This document shows positions 1 to 10,547 of a stretch of 64,000 nt of DNA, piece by piece. Origin of the DNA: Arthrobacter zhaoxinii (GTDB taxonomy: Bacteria; Actinomycetota; Actinomycetes; Actinomycetales; Micrococcaceae). Below the pieces are notes generated by a model that worked only from the letters and a program-made list of their open reading frames with translations, was not told the origin of the DNA and ran no database searches. The stretch's first letter is position 1; the number at the start of each line of letters is the position of its first letter. Location of the stretch: contig NZ_JANFLT010000006.1 of NCBI RefSeq assembly GCF_024385505.1, positions 62,001 to 126,000 on the forward strand. Reading direction: 5' to 3'. The position numbers and the translations under genes are program-made.

Positions 1-104
1 TGGCAGCAAATGCTCAGGCAGTCGGCGCTCAGCTGGGGATCCCGGTTCTGGAAACGCCCGGCTTCACCAGCGTCACCGTGGTCCTGGGACCCGAATACCA
101 ATAA
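1..104 (+). CDS. LytR C-terminal (LytR_C) domain protein, 3' end only
   Basis: Only the last 33 codons are present, read in frame 3 and ending in TAA at 102-104. The residues (AANAQAVGAQLGIPVLETPG..., then VTVVLGPEYQ) fit the last helix and strand of a LytR_C domain, where a 'TVVLG' strand closes the fold. In Arthrobacter relatives a LytR_C-domain membrane protein often precedes the cold-shock gene and groEL, and the same order is seen here. The N-terminus lies outside the window, so a membrane anchor cannot be checked. The family assignment rests on a short C-terminal match. Confidence 0.6.
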   Translation, partial: AANAQAVGAQLGIPVLETPGFTSVTVVLGPEYQ

Positions 105-152
105 GCGGGGCCTGGCGGGTAAAAAGACCATAACGTTATTGACCCCCGCGTA

Positions 153-168
153 GGTGATCCGGATCACC
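153..168. promoter_or_regulatory. 16-bp perfect palindrome upstream of cspA
   Basis: GGTGATCCGGATCACC is perfectly self-complementary over 8+8 bases with no spacer. It lies about 140 bp before the cspA start, just downstream of a TTGACC hexamer at 139-144. It could be a dimeric repressor site. A palindrome of this length is expected about once by chance in a window of this size, so only its position makes it notable. Confidence 0.3.
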
Positions 169-308
169 GTGGTTAGAGTGATGCCAGCCGGTTTGCGCCG
201 CTGACCTCGGCCTCCCTTGGGAACCGACAGAGGCGCCGGATCCGGCGCCTCCGGCGTCCAAGCATGCCGCCGGAGGGCGGCATCTGGAATCGAGGTTGGA
301 GAAGCATC

Positions 309-512
309 ATGGCGCAGGGGATCGTCAAGTGGTTTAACGGTGAAAAAGGGTACGGCTTTATTACCCTCGACGAGGCGGAAACGGACGTGTTCGTCCACTG
401 GTCGGCCATCCAGGCATCGGGTTACCGGACTCTGGAAGAAGGCCAGCGGGTGGAGTTCGAAATCGGCGAGGGTCAGAAGGGGCCGCAGGCCGAGGAAGTC
501 CGGGCACTGTAA
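309..512 (+). CDS. cspA: Cold-shock protein (CspA family)
   Basis: A 67-residue single cold-shock domain, the usual length for the family. It carries both nucleic-acid binding motifs: KGYGFI (RNP1) near residues 13-18 and VFVHWSAI (RNP2) near residues 28-35. The protein binds single-stranded RNA and DNA in the cytoplasm as an RNA chaperone. The ATG at 309 is preceded by GGAGAAG at a suitable distance. An in-frame ATG at 264 would add 15 residues that are not cold-shock-like. The second RNP has HWSAI where many homologues have HFSAI. A strong terminator follows, so this is a monocistronic unit between the LytR_C gene and groEL. Confidence 0.93.
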   Translation: MAQGIVKWFNGEKGYGFITLDEAETDVFVHWSAIQASGYRTLEEGQRVEFEIGEGQKGPQAEEVRAL

Positions 513-553
513 ACCACTCTGAACTACATCTTCCCGGCTTGGGGACGGGATCG

Positions 554-587
554 GCAGCGGCGGAGCCTCGGCTCCGCCGCTGCTTTT
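554..587 (+). terminator. Intrinsic terminator after cspA
   Basis: A perfect 13-bp GC-rich stem (554-566 with 571-583) around a CTCG loop, followed by TTTT. It separates cspA from the groEL promoter region. Confidence 0.9.
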
Positions 588-647
588 GCATCCCGTGCCG
601 GCGGTCCGCCGGTTCCCTGTGAACCCGGCATCATGTCGGCGTGATCG

Positions 648-674
648 CTTGCACTCAGTGTGTGGGAGTGCTAA
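648..674 (+). promoter_or_regulatory. CIRCE operator 1 (HrcA site) for groEL
   Basis: CTTGCACTC - 9 nt - GAGTGCTAA. The right arm matches the CIRCE consensus (TTAGCACTC-N9-GAGTGCTAA) fully and the left arm has two differences. HrcA binds this inverted repeat and represses groE-type operons outside heat shock. A possible -35 hexamer TTGACT follows at 678-683. Confidence 0.9.
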
Positions 675-682
675 TTATTGAC

Positions 683-2504
<1,822 letters not shown>

Positions 2505-2533
2505 GCCCTCAGCAGCTCTTGCTTAAAGCGTAG

Positions 2534-2576
2534 GCAGACGCGGCACCCTTCTTCGGGTGCCGCGTCTGCTTTCGTT
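2534..2576 (+). terminator. Intrinsic terminator after groEL
   Basis: A perfect 15-bp stem (2534-2548 with 2555-2569) with loop TTCTTC, followed by a T-rich tail (TTTCGTTT). Confidence 0.93.
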
Positions 2577-2613
2577 TAACCGCGCATCAACGGCCCGGGC
2601 GCAGCCCGGGTGC

Positions 2614-2643
2614 CCTCCGGCAGGTGCGCACCCGTGCCGGAGG
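2614..2643 (-). terminator. Hairpin at the 3' end of the WXG100 gene
   Basis: A perfect 9-bp stem CCTCCGGCA/TGCCGGAGG around a 12-nt loop, just past the end of the minus-strand WXG100 gene. No T-run follows on either strand, so it may be a weak or Rho-assisted terminator. Confidence 0.4.
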
Positions 2644-2678
2644 TGGCCGCCCGCCCCGGGACCAGTGCTCCAGGACGA

Positions 2679-2969
2679 TCAGTGCATAAACAATGACGTG
2701 TTCGCCGCCTCCGTTTCGGCGTATTGCGCTGAGGCAAAGGCCAGCGCCTGGTTGATGCTGTCCAGGGATTCCTCCACCCGGGCCTGGGTCGACCGCCAGT
2801 CGGTGATGAGGCTCTGGAAGTTGGCCGATGCCGATCCCCGCCAGATCTCACTCAACGAGGCCAGCCCGGCCTGCATTCCGTTGACGTCGGCGCGCAGGCG
2901 CTCGATGGTTCCCTGCACTTCGGCACTCTTGGCGGCCAGCGCTTCACTGTCCACGGCAAATAAGGGCAT
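2679..2969 (-). CDS. WXG100 family (Esx-like) protein
   Basis: A 96-residue helical-hairpin protein. The central turn carries the W-x-G signature (SEIWRGSASANF, near residues 41-52) between two amphipathic helices. WXG100 proteins are small substrates or partners of type VII (ESX) secretion, usually dimeric and lacking a signal peptide, and none is seen here. ATG 2969 is chosen because AGGAGG lies just upstream (GGAGGACATCATG); the frame stays open to 3047. It stands alone: no EccC ATPase, EccD channel or second esx gene lies nearby. A partner apparatus elsewhere in the genome is therefore an inference. It converges with groEL. Confidence 0.85.
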   Translation of the reverse strand: MPLFAVDSEALAAKSAEVQGTIERLRADVNGMQAGLASLSEIWRGSASANFQSLITDWRSTQARVEESLDSINQALAFASAQYAETEAANTSLFMH

Positions 2970-3184
2970 GATGTCCTCCTGGTAGCGGTTTGGTTCCGAT
3001 ACCCGGAAGGCTAGGCTGCCGGTTCCGCCGCCGGTGCGGGACGGCACGGGGATGTGGACAGCCGCAGCGGCCCGCGGCGGCTGAGCACCCTGTGGAGGAC
3101 ATCCCGGCCCCGCCCGGCCCCAGCTCGTGCCCTGCGCACCCCTGCGCGGCCGTCAGGCGGGTGCAGCCGGAGCCTGCGGAGAGG

Positions 3185-4651
3185 TCAGCGGTCGTCGGCG
3201 TCGTCGGGGTGCTCGGGGAACTGCTCCGGTGCCCGGTAGGGCAGCCGGATGGCCAGGGTGGCGCCGCCGCCCTCCGTCTCGGCCAGCCGTACGGTTCCGT
3301 CGTGCTGGGCCACCAGGGCGGCGACGATGGCCAGCCCCAGGCCCGTGCCGCCGGTTTCCCGGTAGCGGGAAGAATCGGCGCGGTAGAAGCGTTCGAAGAC
3401 CCGTGCGGCGTCGTCTTCGGAAATGCCGGGACCGTGGTCGCGCACCTCGAGCACCGCATCCATCCGGTCGTGGATGACGGGGGCAACTCCAACCGCCACT
3501 TCGATCGGTGACCCTGCCGGGGTGTAACGCAGTGCGTTGGTCATCAGGTTGGCCACGACCTGCCGCAGCCGGGCCTCGTCGCCCATGGTGGGGGCGCTCT
3601 GCGGGGCGTGGCCGTCCAGCCCCACTACTTTGATGTCCCGGTCCGGGGCACTGGCACGGGCATCCAGTGCGGCGTCATTGCCCAGGATCATCAGGTCCAC
3701 CGGTTCGTATTCCAGCGGCCGCTGCTCATCCACCCGGGCCAGGGTCAGCAGGTCCTCGACCAGCTGCCCCATTCTCTTGGCTTCGCTCTCGATCCGGCCC
3801 ATGGCCGCGGAGATCTCTTCGGGTTTCTGCAGGGCGCCGTGCCGGTACAGTTCGGAGAACCCGCGGATGGTCACCAGCGGGGTCCGCAGTTCGTGGGAGG
3901 CGTCCTGGACGAAGCGGCGCATCTTGCGTTCGGACTGGGTGCGCGCAGCGAACGCGGTTTCAATATGCGCCAGCATGGCGTTGAGGGACCGGGACAGCCG
4001 GCCGATCTCCGTGGCGGGGTTCCCCACCTCCACGCGGCGGGACAGGTCACCGGCCGCAATGGCAGCAGCGGTCTTCTCCACCTGGCTCAGGGGACGGAAC
4101 TGCCGGGTGACCGCCCAGTAGGCGATTCCGGTGGCGCCGAGGGTCCCGAGCAGGCCGACGGAAAACACCAGGGACGCCGCCTCGTCCACGGCCGCAGCCA
4201 CGGAGTCCAGAGGGATGGCCACGGCAACCGATCCGGGCAGGTTCTGGTAGTCGTAGATCCGCACCCGCCAGCCCTTGGATGTCGGGGACGTGCCGCGGAC
4301 GTCGAAGCCCTCGGTATCCATGGCCGCTACGTCGTCGGCTGTGTAGTTCCCCAGCTCCGGGATGTCGTTGGCGGATTCCGAATGGGTGGCCGGGCCGTGG
4401 CTGCCGTCATCGTTCAGATAGAGGCCGTAGTAACGGAACAGGGAGGCATCGGTGCTCGGCTCGTTGACGAGCAGGTAGCGCGAAACCTTGGAAGCGTTTG
4501 CATCAATGTCCGCGTCCAGGCGGTCCACCAGGATCTGCCGCAGCAGGGTGATGGTGGCGATGCCCGTGATGGTCACCGTGACCACCATCAGCACCGCCAT
4601 GATGGCGACCAGCTGCGACCGCAGCGAAGCGGATTTCCAGCGCCGTACCAA
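3185..4651 (-). CDS. Sensor histidine kinase of a two-component system
   Basis: 488 residues. Layout: an N-terminal transmembrane helix (about residues 13-37), an extracytoplasmic sensor region (about 40-155), a second helix (about 159-180), HAMP (about 180-235), HisKA with SHELRTP carrying the phosphorylated His253, and HATPase_c with an N box (NLMTNALRY) and G boxes (DHGPGI, GGTGLGLAIV). It resembles the TrcS/TcrY group of actinobacterial OmpR-type kinases. The start is 4 bp after the response regulator stop, so the two are co-transcribed. The signal sensed is unknown. Confidence 0.92.
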   Translation of the reverse strand: MVRRWKSASLRSQLVAIMAVLMVVTVTITGIATITLLRQILVDRLDADIDANASKVSRYLLVNEPSTDASLFRYYGLYLNDDGSHGPATHSESANDIPELGNYTADDVAAMDTEGFDVRGTSPTSKGWRVRIYDYQNLPGSVAVAIPLDSVAAAVDEAASLVFSVGLLGTLGATGIAYWAVTRQFRPLSQVEKTAAAIAAGDLSRRVEVGNPATEIGRLSRSLNAMLAHIETAFAARTQSERKMRRFVQDASHELRTPLVTIRGFSELYRHGALQKPEEISAAMGRIESEAKRMGQLVEDLLTLARVDEQRPLEYEPVDLMILGNDAALDARASAPDRDIKVVGLDGHAPQSAPTMGDEARLRQVVANLMTNALRYTPAGSPIEVAVGVAPVIHDRMDAVLEVRDHGPGISEDDAARVFERFYRADSSRYRETGGTGLGLAIVAALVAQHDGTVRLAETEGGGATLAIRLPYRAPEQFPEHPDDADDR

Positions 4652-4655
4652 GGTC

Positions 4656-5369
4656 CTAGCGCTTCTCCGAGGAACGGAGCAGATAGCCTACGCCGCGCTT
4701 GGTCTGGATCAGTGCCGGCGCGTCCGGGCTGCGGTCGATCTTGCGGCGCAGGTAGGAGATGTAGGACTCCACAATGGAGGCGTCGCCGTTGAAGTCGTAT
4801 TCCCAGACGTGGTCCAGGATCTGGGCCTTGGACAGGACGCGGTTGGGGTTCAGCATCAGGTAGCGCAGCAGCTTGAACTCGGTGGGGGACAGGTCGATGG
4901 TGACGCCGCCGCGGCGCACCTCGTGGGCGTCGTCGTCGAGCTCCAGGTCATCCACGCGGATCACGGCGTCGTCGTCCTCCAGCGGCTGGGTGCGGCGCAG
5001 CACCGCGCGGATGCGGGCCACCACCTCGTCGAGGCTGAAGGGTTTGGTGACGTAGTCGTCGCCGCCCACGGTGAGGCCGGTGACCTTGTCCTCGGTATCG
5101 TCGCGGGCGGTCAGGAAGACCACCGGGAAGTGCTGTCCGGCAGCGCGCAGGCGCCGGGTGAGCGTGAAGCCGTCCATGTCCGGGAGCATCACGTCCAGGA
5201 CAGCGAGGTCCGGGTTGTGGGAGTCGACGGCGGCGAGGGCCTCCCGGCCGTTGGCTGCCGCCACGACGTCGAACCCGGCGAACCGCAGCGAGGTGGACAG
5301 CAGCTCGCGGATGTTGGGCTCATCATCAACAACGAGGAGGCGTGCTTCGGGTGCAGACGATTTGTTCAC
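4656..5369 (-). CDS. OmpR/PhoP-family response regulator
   Basis: 237 residues with an N-terminal receiver and a C-terminal winged-helix DNA-binding domain. The receiver has the acidic pair in VVDDEP, the phospho-acceptor Asp59 (VLDVMLPDMDG), Thr in FLTARD and Lys in VTKPF, so it looks fully competent. The C-terminal domain has the recognition-helix region (SIVESYISYLRRKID) and the wing (TKRGVGYLL). Translation starts at GTG 5369. First gene of the pair with the kinase at 3185-4651. It resembles TrcR/TcrX regulators; the target genes cannot be deduced here. Confidence 0.93.
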   Translation of the reverse strand: MNKSSAPEARLLVVDDEPNIRELLSTSLRFAGFDVVAAANGREALAAVDSHNPDLAVLDVMLPDMDGFTLTRRLRAAGQHFPVVFLTARDDTEDKVTGLTVGGDDYVTKPFSLDEVVARIRAVLRRTQPLEDDDAVIRVDDLELDDDAHEVRRGGVTIDLSPTEFKLLRYLMLNPNRVLSKAQILDHVWEYDFNGDASIVESYISYLRRKIDRSPDAPALIQTKRGVGYLLRSSEKR

Positions 5370-5485
5370 CCGCCTAGTTTCTTACATTTAGCTGGACGTT
5401 GTCTGTAGGTGCGCCGAACGAATTCTGAATGTGACCAGTAAACACCTGGTGCAAATCCGTGGAAGCTGCCGGAACGGCGGCGGGT

Positions 5486-7132
5486 TTAGACCGGCTTTTC
5501 GATATCCGCCGCGTCCAGGATGGAATAGGCGTACCCCTGCTCCGCGAGGAACCGCTGCCGCTTGGCTGCGAAGTCCTGGTCCAGCGTGTCCCGGGCGACC
5601 ACGGTGTAAAAGTGTGCGGCCTTGCCGTCCGCCTTGGGGCGCAGCAGCCGGCCCAGCCGCTGGGCCTCCTCCTGCCGGGAGCCGAACGAGCCGGACACCT
5701 GGATGGCCACGGAGGCCTCGGGCAGGTCGATGGAGAAGTTGGCCACCTTGGACACCACGAGGGTGCTCAGGGCGCCTTCACGGAATTCCTGAAACAGCCG
5801 CTGCCGTTCCTTGACCGGGGTGTCGCCCTTGATCACGGGTGCGTCCAGGCGTTCGGCGAGTTCGTCCAGCTGGTCCAGGTACTGTCCGATCACCAGGGTC
5901 TGCTCGCCCTCGTGCCGTTTCACCAGCTGCTCGACGACGCCGGTCTTGGTTTCCGACGTCGAGCACAGGCGGTACTTGTCCCCGTCTTCGGCCATGGCAT
6001 AGGCCACCCGTTCATCCCGCGGCAGGTCCACCCGGACCTCGATGCACTCGGCCGGAGCAATGTAGCCCTGCGCCTCGATGTCCTTCCAGGGGGCGTCATA
6101 GCGCTTGGGTCCGATCAGCGAGAACACCTCGCCCTCGCGGCCGTCCTCGCGGACCAGCGTGGCCGTCAGTCCGAGGCGGCGCCGCGCCTGCAGATCCGCG
6201 GTCATCCGGAAAATCGGTGCCGGCAGCAGATGCACCTCGTCATAAATGATCAGGCCCCAGTCGTTCGCATCCAGCAGTTCCAGGTGCGGATACAGTCCGC
6301 CCCGCTTGAGCGTCAGGACCTGGTAGGTGGCGATGGTGACCGGGCGGACTTCCTTCACCGCGCCGGAGTATTCGCCGATTTCGTCTTCGGTCAGGGACGT
6401 CCGCTTCAGCAGCTCGTCCTTCCACTGCCGGGCGGAAACGGTATTGGTCACCAGGATCAGGGTGGTGGTGGAGCTGGTGGCCATGGCCGCCGCCCCTACC
6501 AGGGTTTTGCCGGCACCGCAGGGCAGCACCACTACACCGGAACCGCCGGCCCAGAAGTTCTCCGTGGCCAGCTTCTGGTACGGGCGAAGGGCCCAGCCGT
6601 CTTCGTTGAGCAGAATGGGATGCGGCGTGCCGTCCACGTAGCCGGCCAGGTCCTCGGCAGGCCAGCCGAGCTTGAGCAGCAGCTGCTTGAGCTGGCCGCG
6701 CATGGCGGACTGCACCACGACGGTTTCGCCGTCGATCCGCGGGCCGAGCAGCGGCTGGATCTTCTTGGCGTGCATTACTTCTTCGAGCACCGGATAGTCG
6801 GTGGTGCGCAGCACCAGCCCGTGCTGGGGGTCCTTCTCCAGCCGCAGCCGGCCGTACCGGGACATGGTTTCTTCAATGTCGATCAGCAGCGAATGCGGCA
6901 CCGGGAACCGGGAGTAGGTCAGCAGCGTGTTCAGCACCTGCTCGGCGTCGAGCCCTGCAGCCCGCGCGTTCCACAGGCCCAGCGGCGTGAGCCGGTAACT
7001 GTGGATGTGCTCGGGTGCACGCTCGAGCTCGGCAAACGCTGCTATCGCGTGCCGGGCTTCGGTTGCCTGTTCATGATCGACCTCCAGAAGAATCGTCTTA
7101 TCGCTCTGGACAATCAACGGTCCGTCAACCAT
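5486..7132 (-). CDS. XPB/Ssl2-type DNA repair helicase (SF2)
   Basis: A 548-residue superfamily 2 helicase of the bacterial XPB family, a 3'-5' ATP-dependent translocase. Visible motifs: Walker A CGAGKT (residues 205-210), DEVH box (298-301), GLTAT motif III, and the C-terminal motif VI region EEAQRLGRLLRP. An N-terminal helicase_C_3-like domain precedes the motor. Its start overlaps the stop of the upstream gene by 8 nt, so the two are translationally coupled and probably form one functional unit. Bacterial XPB helicases are linked to DNA repair by homology, with limited direct evidence. Confidence 0.92.
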   Translation of the reverse strand: MVDGPLIVQSDKTILLEVDHEQATEARHAIAAFAELERAPEHIHSYRLTPLGLWNARAAGLDAEQVLNTLLTYSRFPVPHSLLIDIEETMSRYGRLRLEKDPQHGLVLRTTDYPVLEEVMHAKKIQPLLGPRIDGETVVVQSAMRGQLKQLLLKLGWPAEDLAGYVDGTPHPILLNEDGWALRPYQKLATENFWAGGSGVVVLPCGAGKTLVGAAAMATSSTTTLILVTNTVSARQWKDELLKRTSLTEDEIGEYSGAVKEVRPVTIATYQVLTLKRGGLYPHLELLDANDWGLIIYDEVHLLPAPIFRMTADLQARRRLGLTATLVREDGREGEVFSLIGPKRYDAPWKDIEAQGYIAPAECIEVRVDLPRDERVAYAMAEDGDKYRLCSTSETKTGVVEQLVKRHEGEQTLVIGQYLDQLDELAERLDAPVIKGDTPVKERQRLFQEFREGALSTLVVSKVANFSIDLPEASVAIQVSGSFGSRQEEAQRLGRLLRPKADGKAAHFYTVVARDTLDQDFAAKRQRFLAEQGYAYSILDAADIEKPV

Positions 7133-9569
7133 GTGCCGGGCTACCCTCCACTATTTCCACGTCCATAATCCGGTGTACTGACACTGTGCGTTCGACGTCG
7201 TGGCGCGGGTCGTAGACGCGGACCCTACCGTCGCTCACTGACAAGGGAACGAAAATTTCCTGCCGCTGATTCCCCTGGGCATCGACTACCCCCATCCGAA
7301 CCGAACTCCTGGTCCGGATCGCCTTGCGCAGGGTCTCCAGACTGACCAGGGACTGGCTTTCGCCGCCGGTGTGCGGGACAGGTCCGCCGCCGCGCAGCGC
7401 CGCGAGCTGCCGGTCCAGGTCCTCGTCCGTCAGCTCCCACGGGTTCAGCCGGGTGGTGGAAGAGGACGGCGCCGGAACCGGAACCATCCGGTGGGAGCCG
7501 ACGGGTTTGCGGGCCGGGCCTTCCAGCGCCGGGGGATACCCCAGCTCGCGGAGGGAAAAGGTGAGTTCCTTGGCGGGCACGCCGGCGGCGACGACCGTCG
7601 GGGCCAGCCGCACCAGCCCCAGGGAAGCGGTCCGCGGATCCGCCAGCAGGGCGTTCAGGCCTGCCTCGTCATCGCTGCGCAGATATGAGCCGGCAGCCCC
7701 CACCCGGAGCCGGCCGTACCGGGCCGCGGTGTCCTCCACCAGGTAGCGCAGCGGCTGGGGAACCTCCGTGGCCGAATGCTGGTGCAGGAATGCCAGGATG
7801 CCGTCGGCGTCGAGCCCTTCGTCCAGTGCGCGCCGCACGGACTCGGCCGAGAACCGGTAGATCGTGGCCGGCCCCTGACCTTCGGGTGTGGCCACCAGGG
7901 CAAGTTCACGGGCGACGTCGGGCTCCAGGTAGCCGGGCGCCACCGCGGTGAGGTCGGCCTGGAGCAGGAACGAATTCAAGGGTGCGGGCAGGGCATCCCG
8001 CAGGACCGAGGTGGCGCGGGAATAGTCGCTGCCTGCCACGGCCGAGCCCAGCACGGTCAACGCGCCGGACCCCAGCAGCCCCAGCTGCGCCGCTTCCTTC
8101 AGGATGCCCGGAACCAGGCGGGCAAAACGCCGCTGCAGCCGCGGCTGGTGCCAGGTCAGTGCACTGATGAGGTCCGCGGTTTCGAAGGCACCCACTGTTT
8201 CTTCTTCGCCCGGTCCGTCGAGGTCGGACAGCAGGGCCAGCATTTCCAGGGCCCGGCGGCGGACAACGGGTGCGTCCGGCCGGGAAACTTCAGCTGCCAG
8301 CGCGTTCACTGCTCCGCCCGCCGGCAGGGGTGCCCCCACCAGGGACGGCGCCCGGTCCGCCGCCAGCCAGGCCTCCACCAGCCGGCGCCACTGCTCTTCA
8401 CGATTCTGGGTCAGCCAGGTTCCCTCGGTGGCGCCCCAGCGCGAGGTCGCGGCGTCCAGCGTGATCAGGCCGGCCAAGGCAGCCAGCTCCAGCAGCCAGG
8501 ACGTAGTGGCTCCGTCCAGGCGCAGCGATTCCGAGAGCCGGCGCACTTCGCGTACGCCCACGCCCCCGGAGCGGAGCGTCCCCACCGGATTCTCAGCAGC
8601 GAGGGCCACCAGTTCCGTCACCAGGCGCAGGGTTTCCGCCACTGCACCGAACGCGGCGTTGTCCCGCAGGCTGCGGGTGACCCTGCGCGGGACGGGCCGC
8701 GGGGCTTCCAGCTGGAAGTCCGCGACAATGACGTGCCCGCGCGAGGCCTGGCCGACGGGCCGCGGAAGTTCAACGTGGAGCGCGTCCAGGGGAACCAGGA
8801 GCCCGCGGGCCACCAGCCATTCGACGGGGGTGGGGGAGGGGTTGTCCAGGACGGCCCGCCCGAGGGCCGCCTTCTTCGGGATGGTGCCCACCGGAGAATA
8901 CTTGAACCGGCGAAGCAAGTCGGCGGTCTGCGGCGGAGCGCCCTCCATGAGCGCGGCCCAGCCCGCCGGGTCGGAGACCAGATGATGCAGGGAATGTGCG
9001 GCGGTGGCCGGAGTGTCGGCCTTCTCTATCGGCAGCCCGCTGCCGCGCAGCCCTTCGACAATGCCGACCAGGCGCTGTCCGAACTCGGGATGCTGGGCCG
9101 CCAGGGTGGAATACGGGCGGCCGAGCCCGGCCGGATAGGCACCCAGTGCCTCGCCGAGGACCGAGACCGGGAGGTAGAACCGGCGGGAGGCATCGGCCTT
9201 CGGTGCCCCGGGGTGAGGTTTGGCTCGCCGGAGCAGGGCCAGGGAATGCAGATGGCCCAGGATCACGTCCAGGGATTTGATGGTTGAGCCGGCGATGGCC
9301 GTTTTTAACCACGAGGCGGTGGTGCTGAGCTGGGAATCCTCGTTGGTGGTCAGATCCACCGCTTCGAGGACCTGAAGCTCCGGGGCCGTCAGTTTTTCGA
9401 GAATCCGCTGGACGCTGACGCGCGTGGAAGCCCGGGCAGCCAGGGCCTGGAAATCCGGAACGGCAGGCAGCGCGAGGTCCGGCCTGGCAGTAAGCAATTC
9501 ACGCAGCTGTTCGTCACTGCGTGCAGCTAAATCTTCGGCCAAAGCTCGAATCGCGGACATCAGCACCAC
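7125..9569 (-). CDS. Helicase-associated domain protein (XPB partner, WYL-like C-terminus)
   Basis: 814 residues. The N-terminal half has winged-helix-like and helicase-C-associated character. The middle is rich in helical Leu/Ala repeats. The last about 70 residues (LRKAIRTRSSVRMG... VYDPRHDVERTVSVHRIMDVE) look like a WYL-type beta-barrel ligand or nucleic-acid sensor. It is almost always coded directly upstream of XPB in actinobacteria, and here it overlaps the XPB start by 8 nt. Translation could start at GTG 9569 or 9566, or ATG 9560. An AGG at 9575-9577 favours the GTG codons, while the peptide MSAIRALAEDL resembles family N-termini. No helicase Walker motif is visible, so it is an accessory, not the motor. 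Confidence 0.85.
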   Translation of the reverse strand: MVLMSAIRALAEDLAARSDEQLRELLTARPDLALPAVPDFQALAARASTRVSVQRILEKLTAPELQVLEAVDLTTNEDSQLSTTASWLKTAIAGSTIKSLDVILGHLHSLALLRRAKPHPGAPKADASRRFYLPVSVLGEALGAYPAGLGRPYSTLAAQHPEFGQRLVGIVEGLRGSGLPIEKADTPATAAHSLHHLVSDPAGWAALMEGAPPQTADLLRRFKYSPVGTIPKKAALGRAVLDNPSPTPVEWLVARGLLVPLDALHVELPRPVGQASRGHVIVADFQLEAPRPVPRRVTRSLRDNAAFGAVAETLRLVTELVALAAENPVGTLRSGGVGVREVRRLSESLRLDGATTSWLLELAALAGLITLDAATSRWGATEGTWLTQNREEQWRRLVEAWLAADRAPSLVGAPLPAGGAVNALAAEVSRPDAPVVRRRALEMLALLSDLDGPGEEETVGAFETADLISALTWHQPRLQRRFARLVPGILKEAAQLGLLGSGALTVLGSAVAGSDYSRATSVLRDALPAPLNSFLLQADLTAVAPGYLEPDVARELALVATPEGQGPATIYRFSAESVRRALDEGLDADGILAFLHQHSATEVPQPLRYLVEDTAARYGRLRVGAAGSYLRSDDEAGLNALLADPRTASLGLVRLAPTVVAAGVPAKELTFSLRELGYPPALEGPARKPVGSHRMVPVPAPSSSTTRLNPWELTDEDLDRQLAALRGGGPVPHTGGESQSLVSLETLRKAIRTRSSVRMGVVDAQGNQRQEIFVPLSVSDGRVRVYDPRHDVERTVSVHRIMDVEIVEGSPAHG

Positions 9570-9599
9570 GTTACCTGAGTGGGGAGAAAAACGGACCGA

Positions 9600-9911
9600 T
9601 CAGCCCCGGCGCCGGCGCCTGATTCCGTCGATCACCAGGCCCGCCATCAGCAGGAACGCGAGGGGCAACGCGTAAAGGGACGCGGCCACGAGCCACGGCG
9701 CCACTGCCTGGCCCTGGAGGGAAAGGAGCAGCACCGCCGCGAGCGTCCCCAGACCGAACAGGGCCAGCACCGCTGCCAGCACGCCGGCGACCCGGCGGAG
9801 CGGAGACCTGCGCGGCGGAAGCCGGCGTTCCGGCGAGGCGGGGGAGACCGGCAGCTGCTGCTCTGCGGATGCCGCAGGGACCCGGACGTTGTCCGGCGAG
9901 GTGTTGCTCAT
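9600..9911 (-). CDS. Small two-helix membrane protein
   Basis: 103 residues, unrecognised. It has a hydrophilic Pro/Arg-rich N-terminus, two predicted transmembrane helices (about residues 41-64 and 72-95) and a basic tail (DGIRRRRRG). This suggests an integral membrane protein with both ends in the cytoplasm. ATG 9911 is chosen; the frame runs on to 9947 but without a better start. It lies just upstream of, and on the same strand as, the helicase-associated gene. Function unknown. Confidence 0.7.
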   Translation of the reverse strand: MSNTSPDNVRVPAASAEQQLPVSPASPERRLPPRRSPLRRVAGVLAAVLALFGLGTLAAVLLLSLQGQAVAPWLVAASLYALPLAFLLMAGLVIDGIRRRRRG

Positions 9912-10148
9912 GGTGATTAACGCTAACAGCGGAAAACCGCGGGACAAAGGGGAGGCCTTGGTGTCCCAATCGCTTGTGGGGATATTCTAAAGGGAACAGA
10001 CTTCACCGTAGTATCTCTGCAGATGCTCCATCTCTTCCGTCTCTGCAGGTATCCGGGCGCCGCTTCGGGCCTGGCGGGCCAATGCGGGTGACGATTATTC
10101 CTGCGGCAGGTGTCCTGCTGCAATTAAACTAAGAACGAGGTAACCGAA

Positions 10149-10532
10149 GTGCCCATCGGCAAGGTCAAATGGTTCGACACTGGTAAGGGTTTTGGGTTTC
10201 TGGCCACGGACGAGGGGCAGGAAGTCTTCCTGCACGCTTCGGCCCTGCCCGCGGGAGTCAGCGAGGTAAAGCCCGGTACCCGCATGGAATTCGGTGTCGC
10301 CGACGGCCGCCGCGGCCCGCAGGCCCTTTCGGCACGCATCCTCGAAGCTCCGCCGTCGGTGGCCAAGGCGACCCGCAAGGATGCTGAGGACATGGCCGTG
10401 ATCACCGAAGACCTGATCAAGCTGCTGGACGCTATCTCCAACGGTCTGCGGCGGGGCCGCTACCCGGACAAGAAACACGCGACCAAGGTGGCCGCTGTCC
10501 TGCGGGCCGTTGCCGATGATCTGGATGTATAG
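10149..10532 (+). CDS. Cold-shock domain protein with C-terminal extension
   Basis: 127 residues. The first about 65 form a cold-shock domain with KGFGFL (RNP1) and VFLHASAL (RNP2). The rest is an actinobacterial helical extension (DMAVITEDLIKLLDAISNGL...) of unknown role. Starts at GTG 10149, with GAGG 8 nt upstream. The leader from about 9990 is over 100 nt, as is common for cold-shock mRNAs. Followed after 15 bp by the DUF3027 gene, probably in one operon. Unlike cspA at 309 it is about twice the length and lacks the aromatic Trp in RNP2. Confidence 0.9.
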   Translation: MPIGKVKWFDTGKGFGFLATDEGQEVFLHASALPAGVSEVKPGTRMEFGVADGRRGPQALSARILEAPPSVAKATRKDAEDMAVITEDLIKLLDAISNGLRRGRYPDKKHATKVAAVLRAVADDLDV

Positions 10533-10547
10533 GGTTAGTGCGCTGAA

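Noticed and set aside
5459..7168. A 569-residue ORF on the plus strand opposite the XPB helicase
   Set aside because: Antisense shadow. The minus strand carries all helicase motifs, whereas this reading has none.
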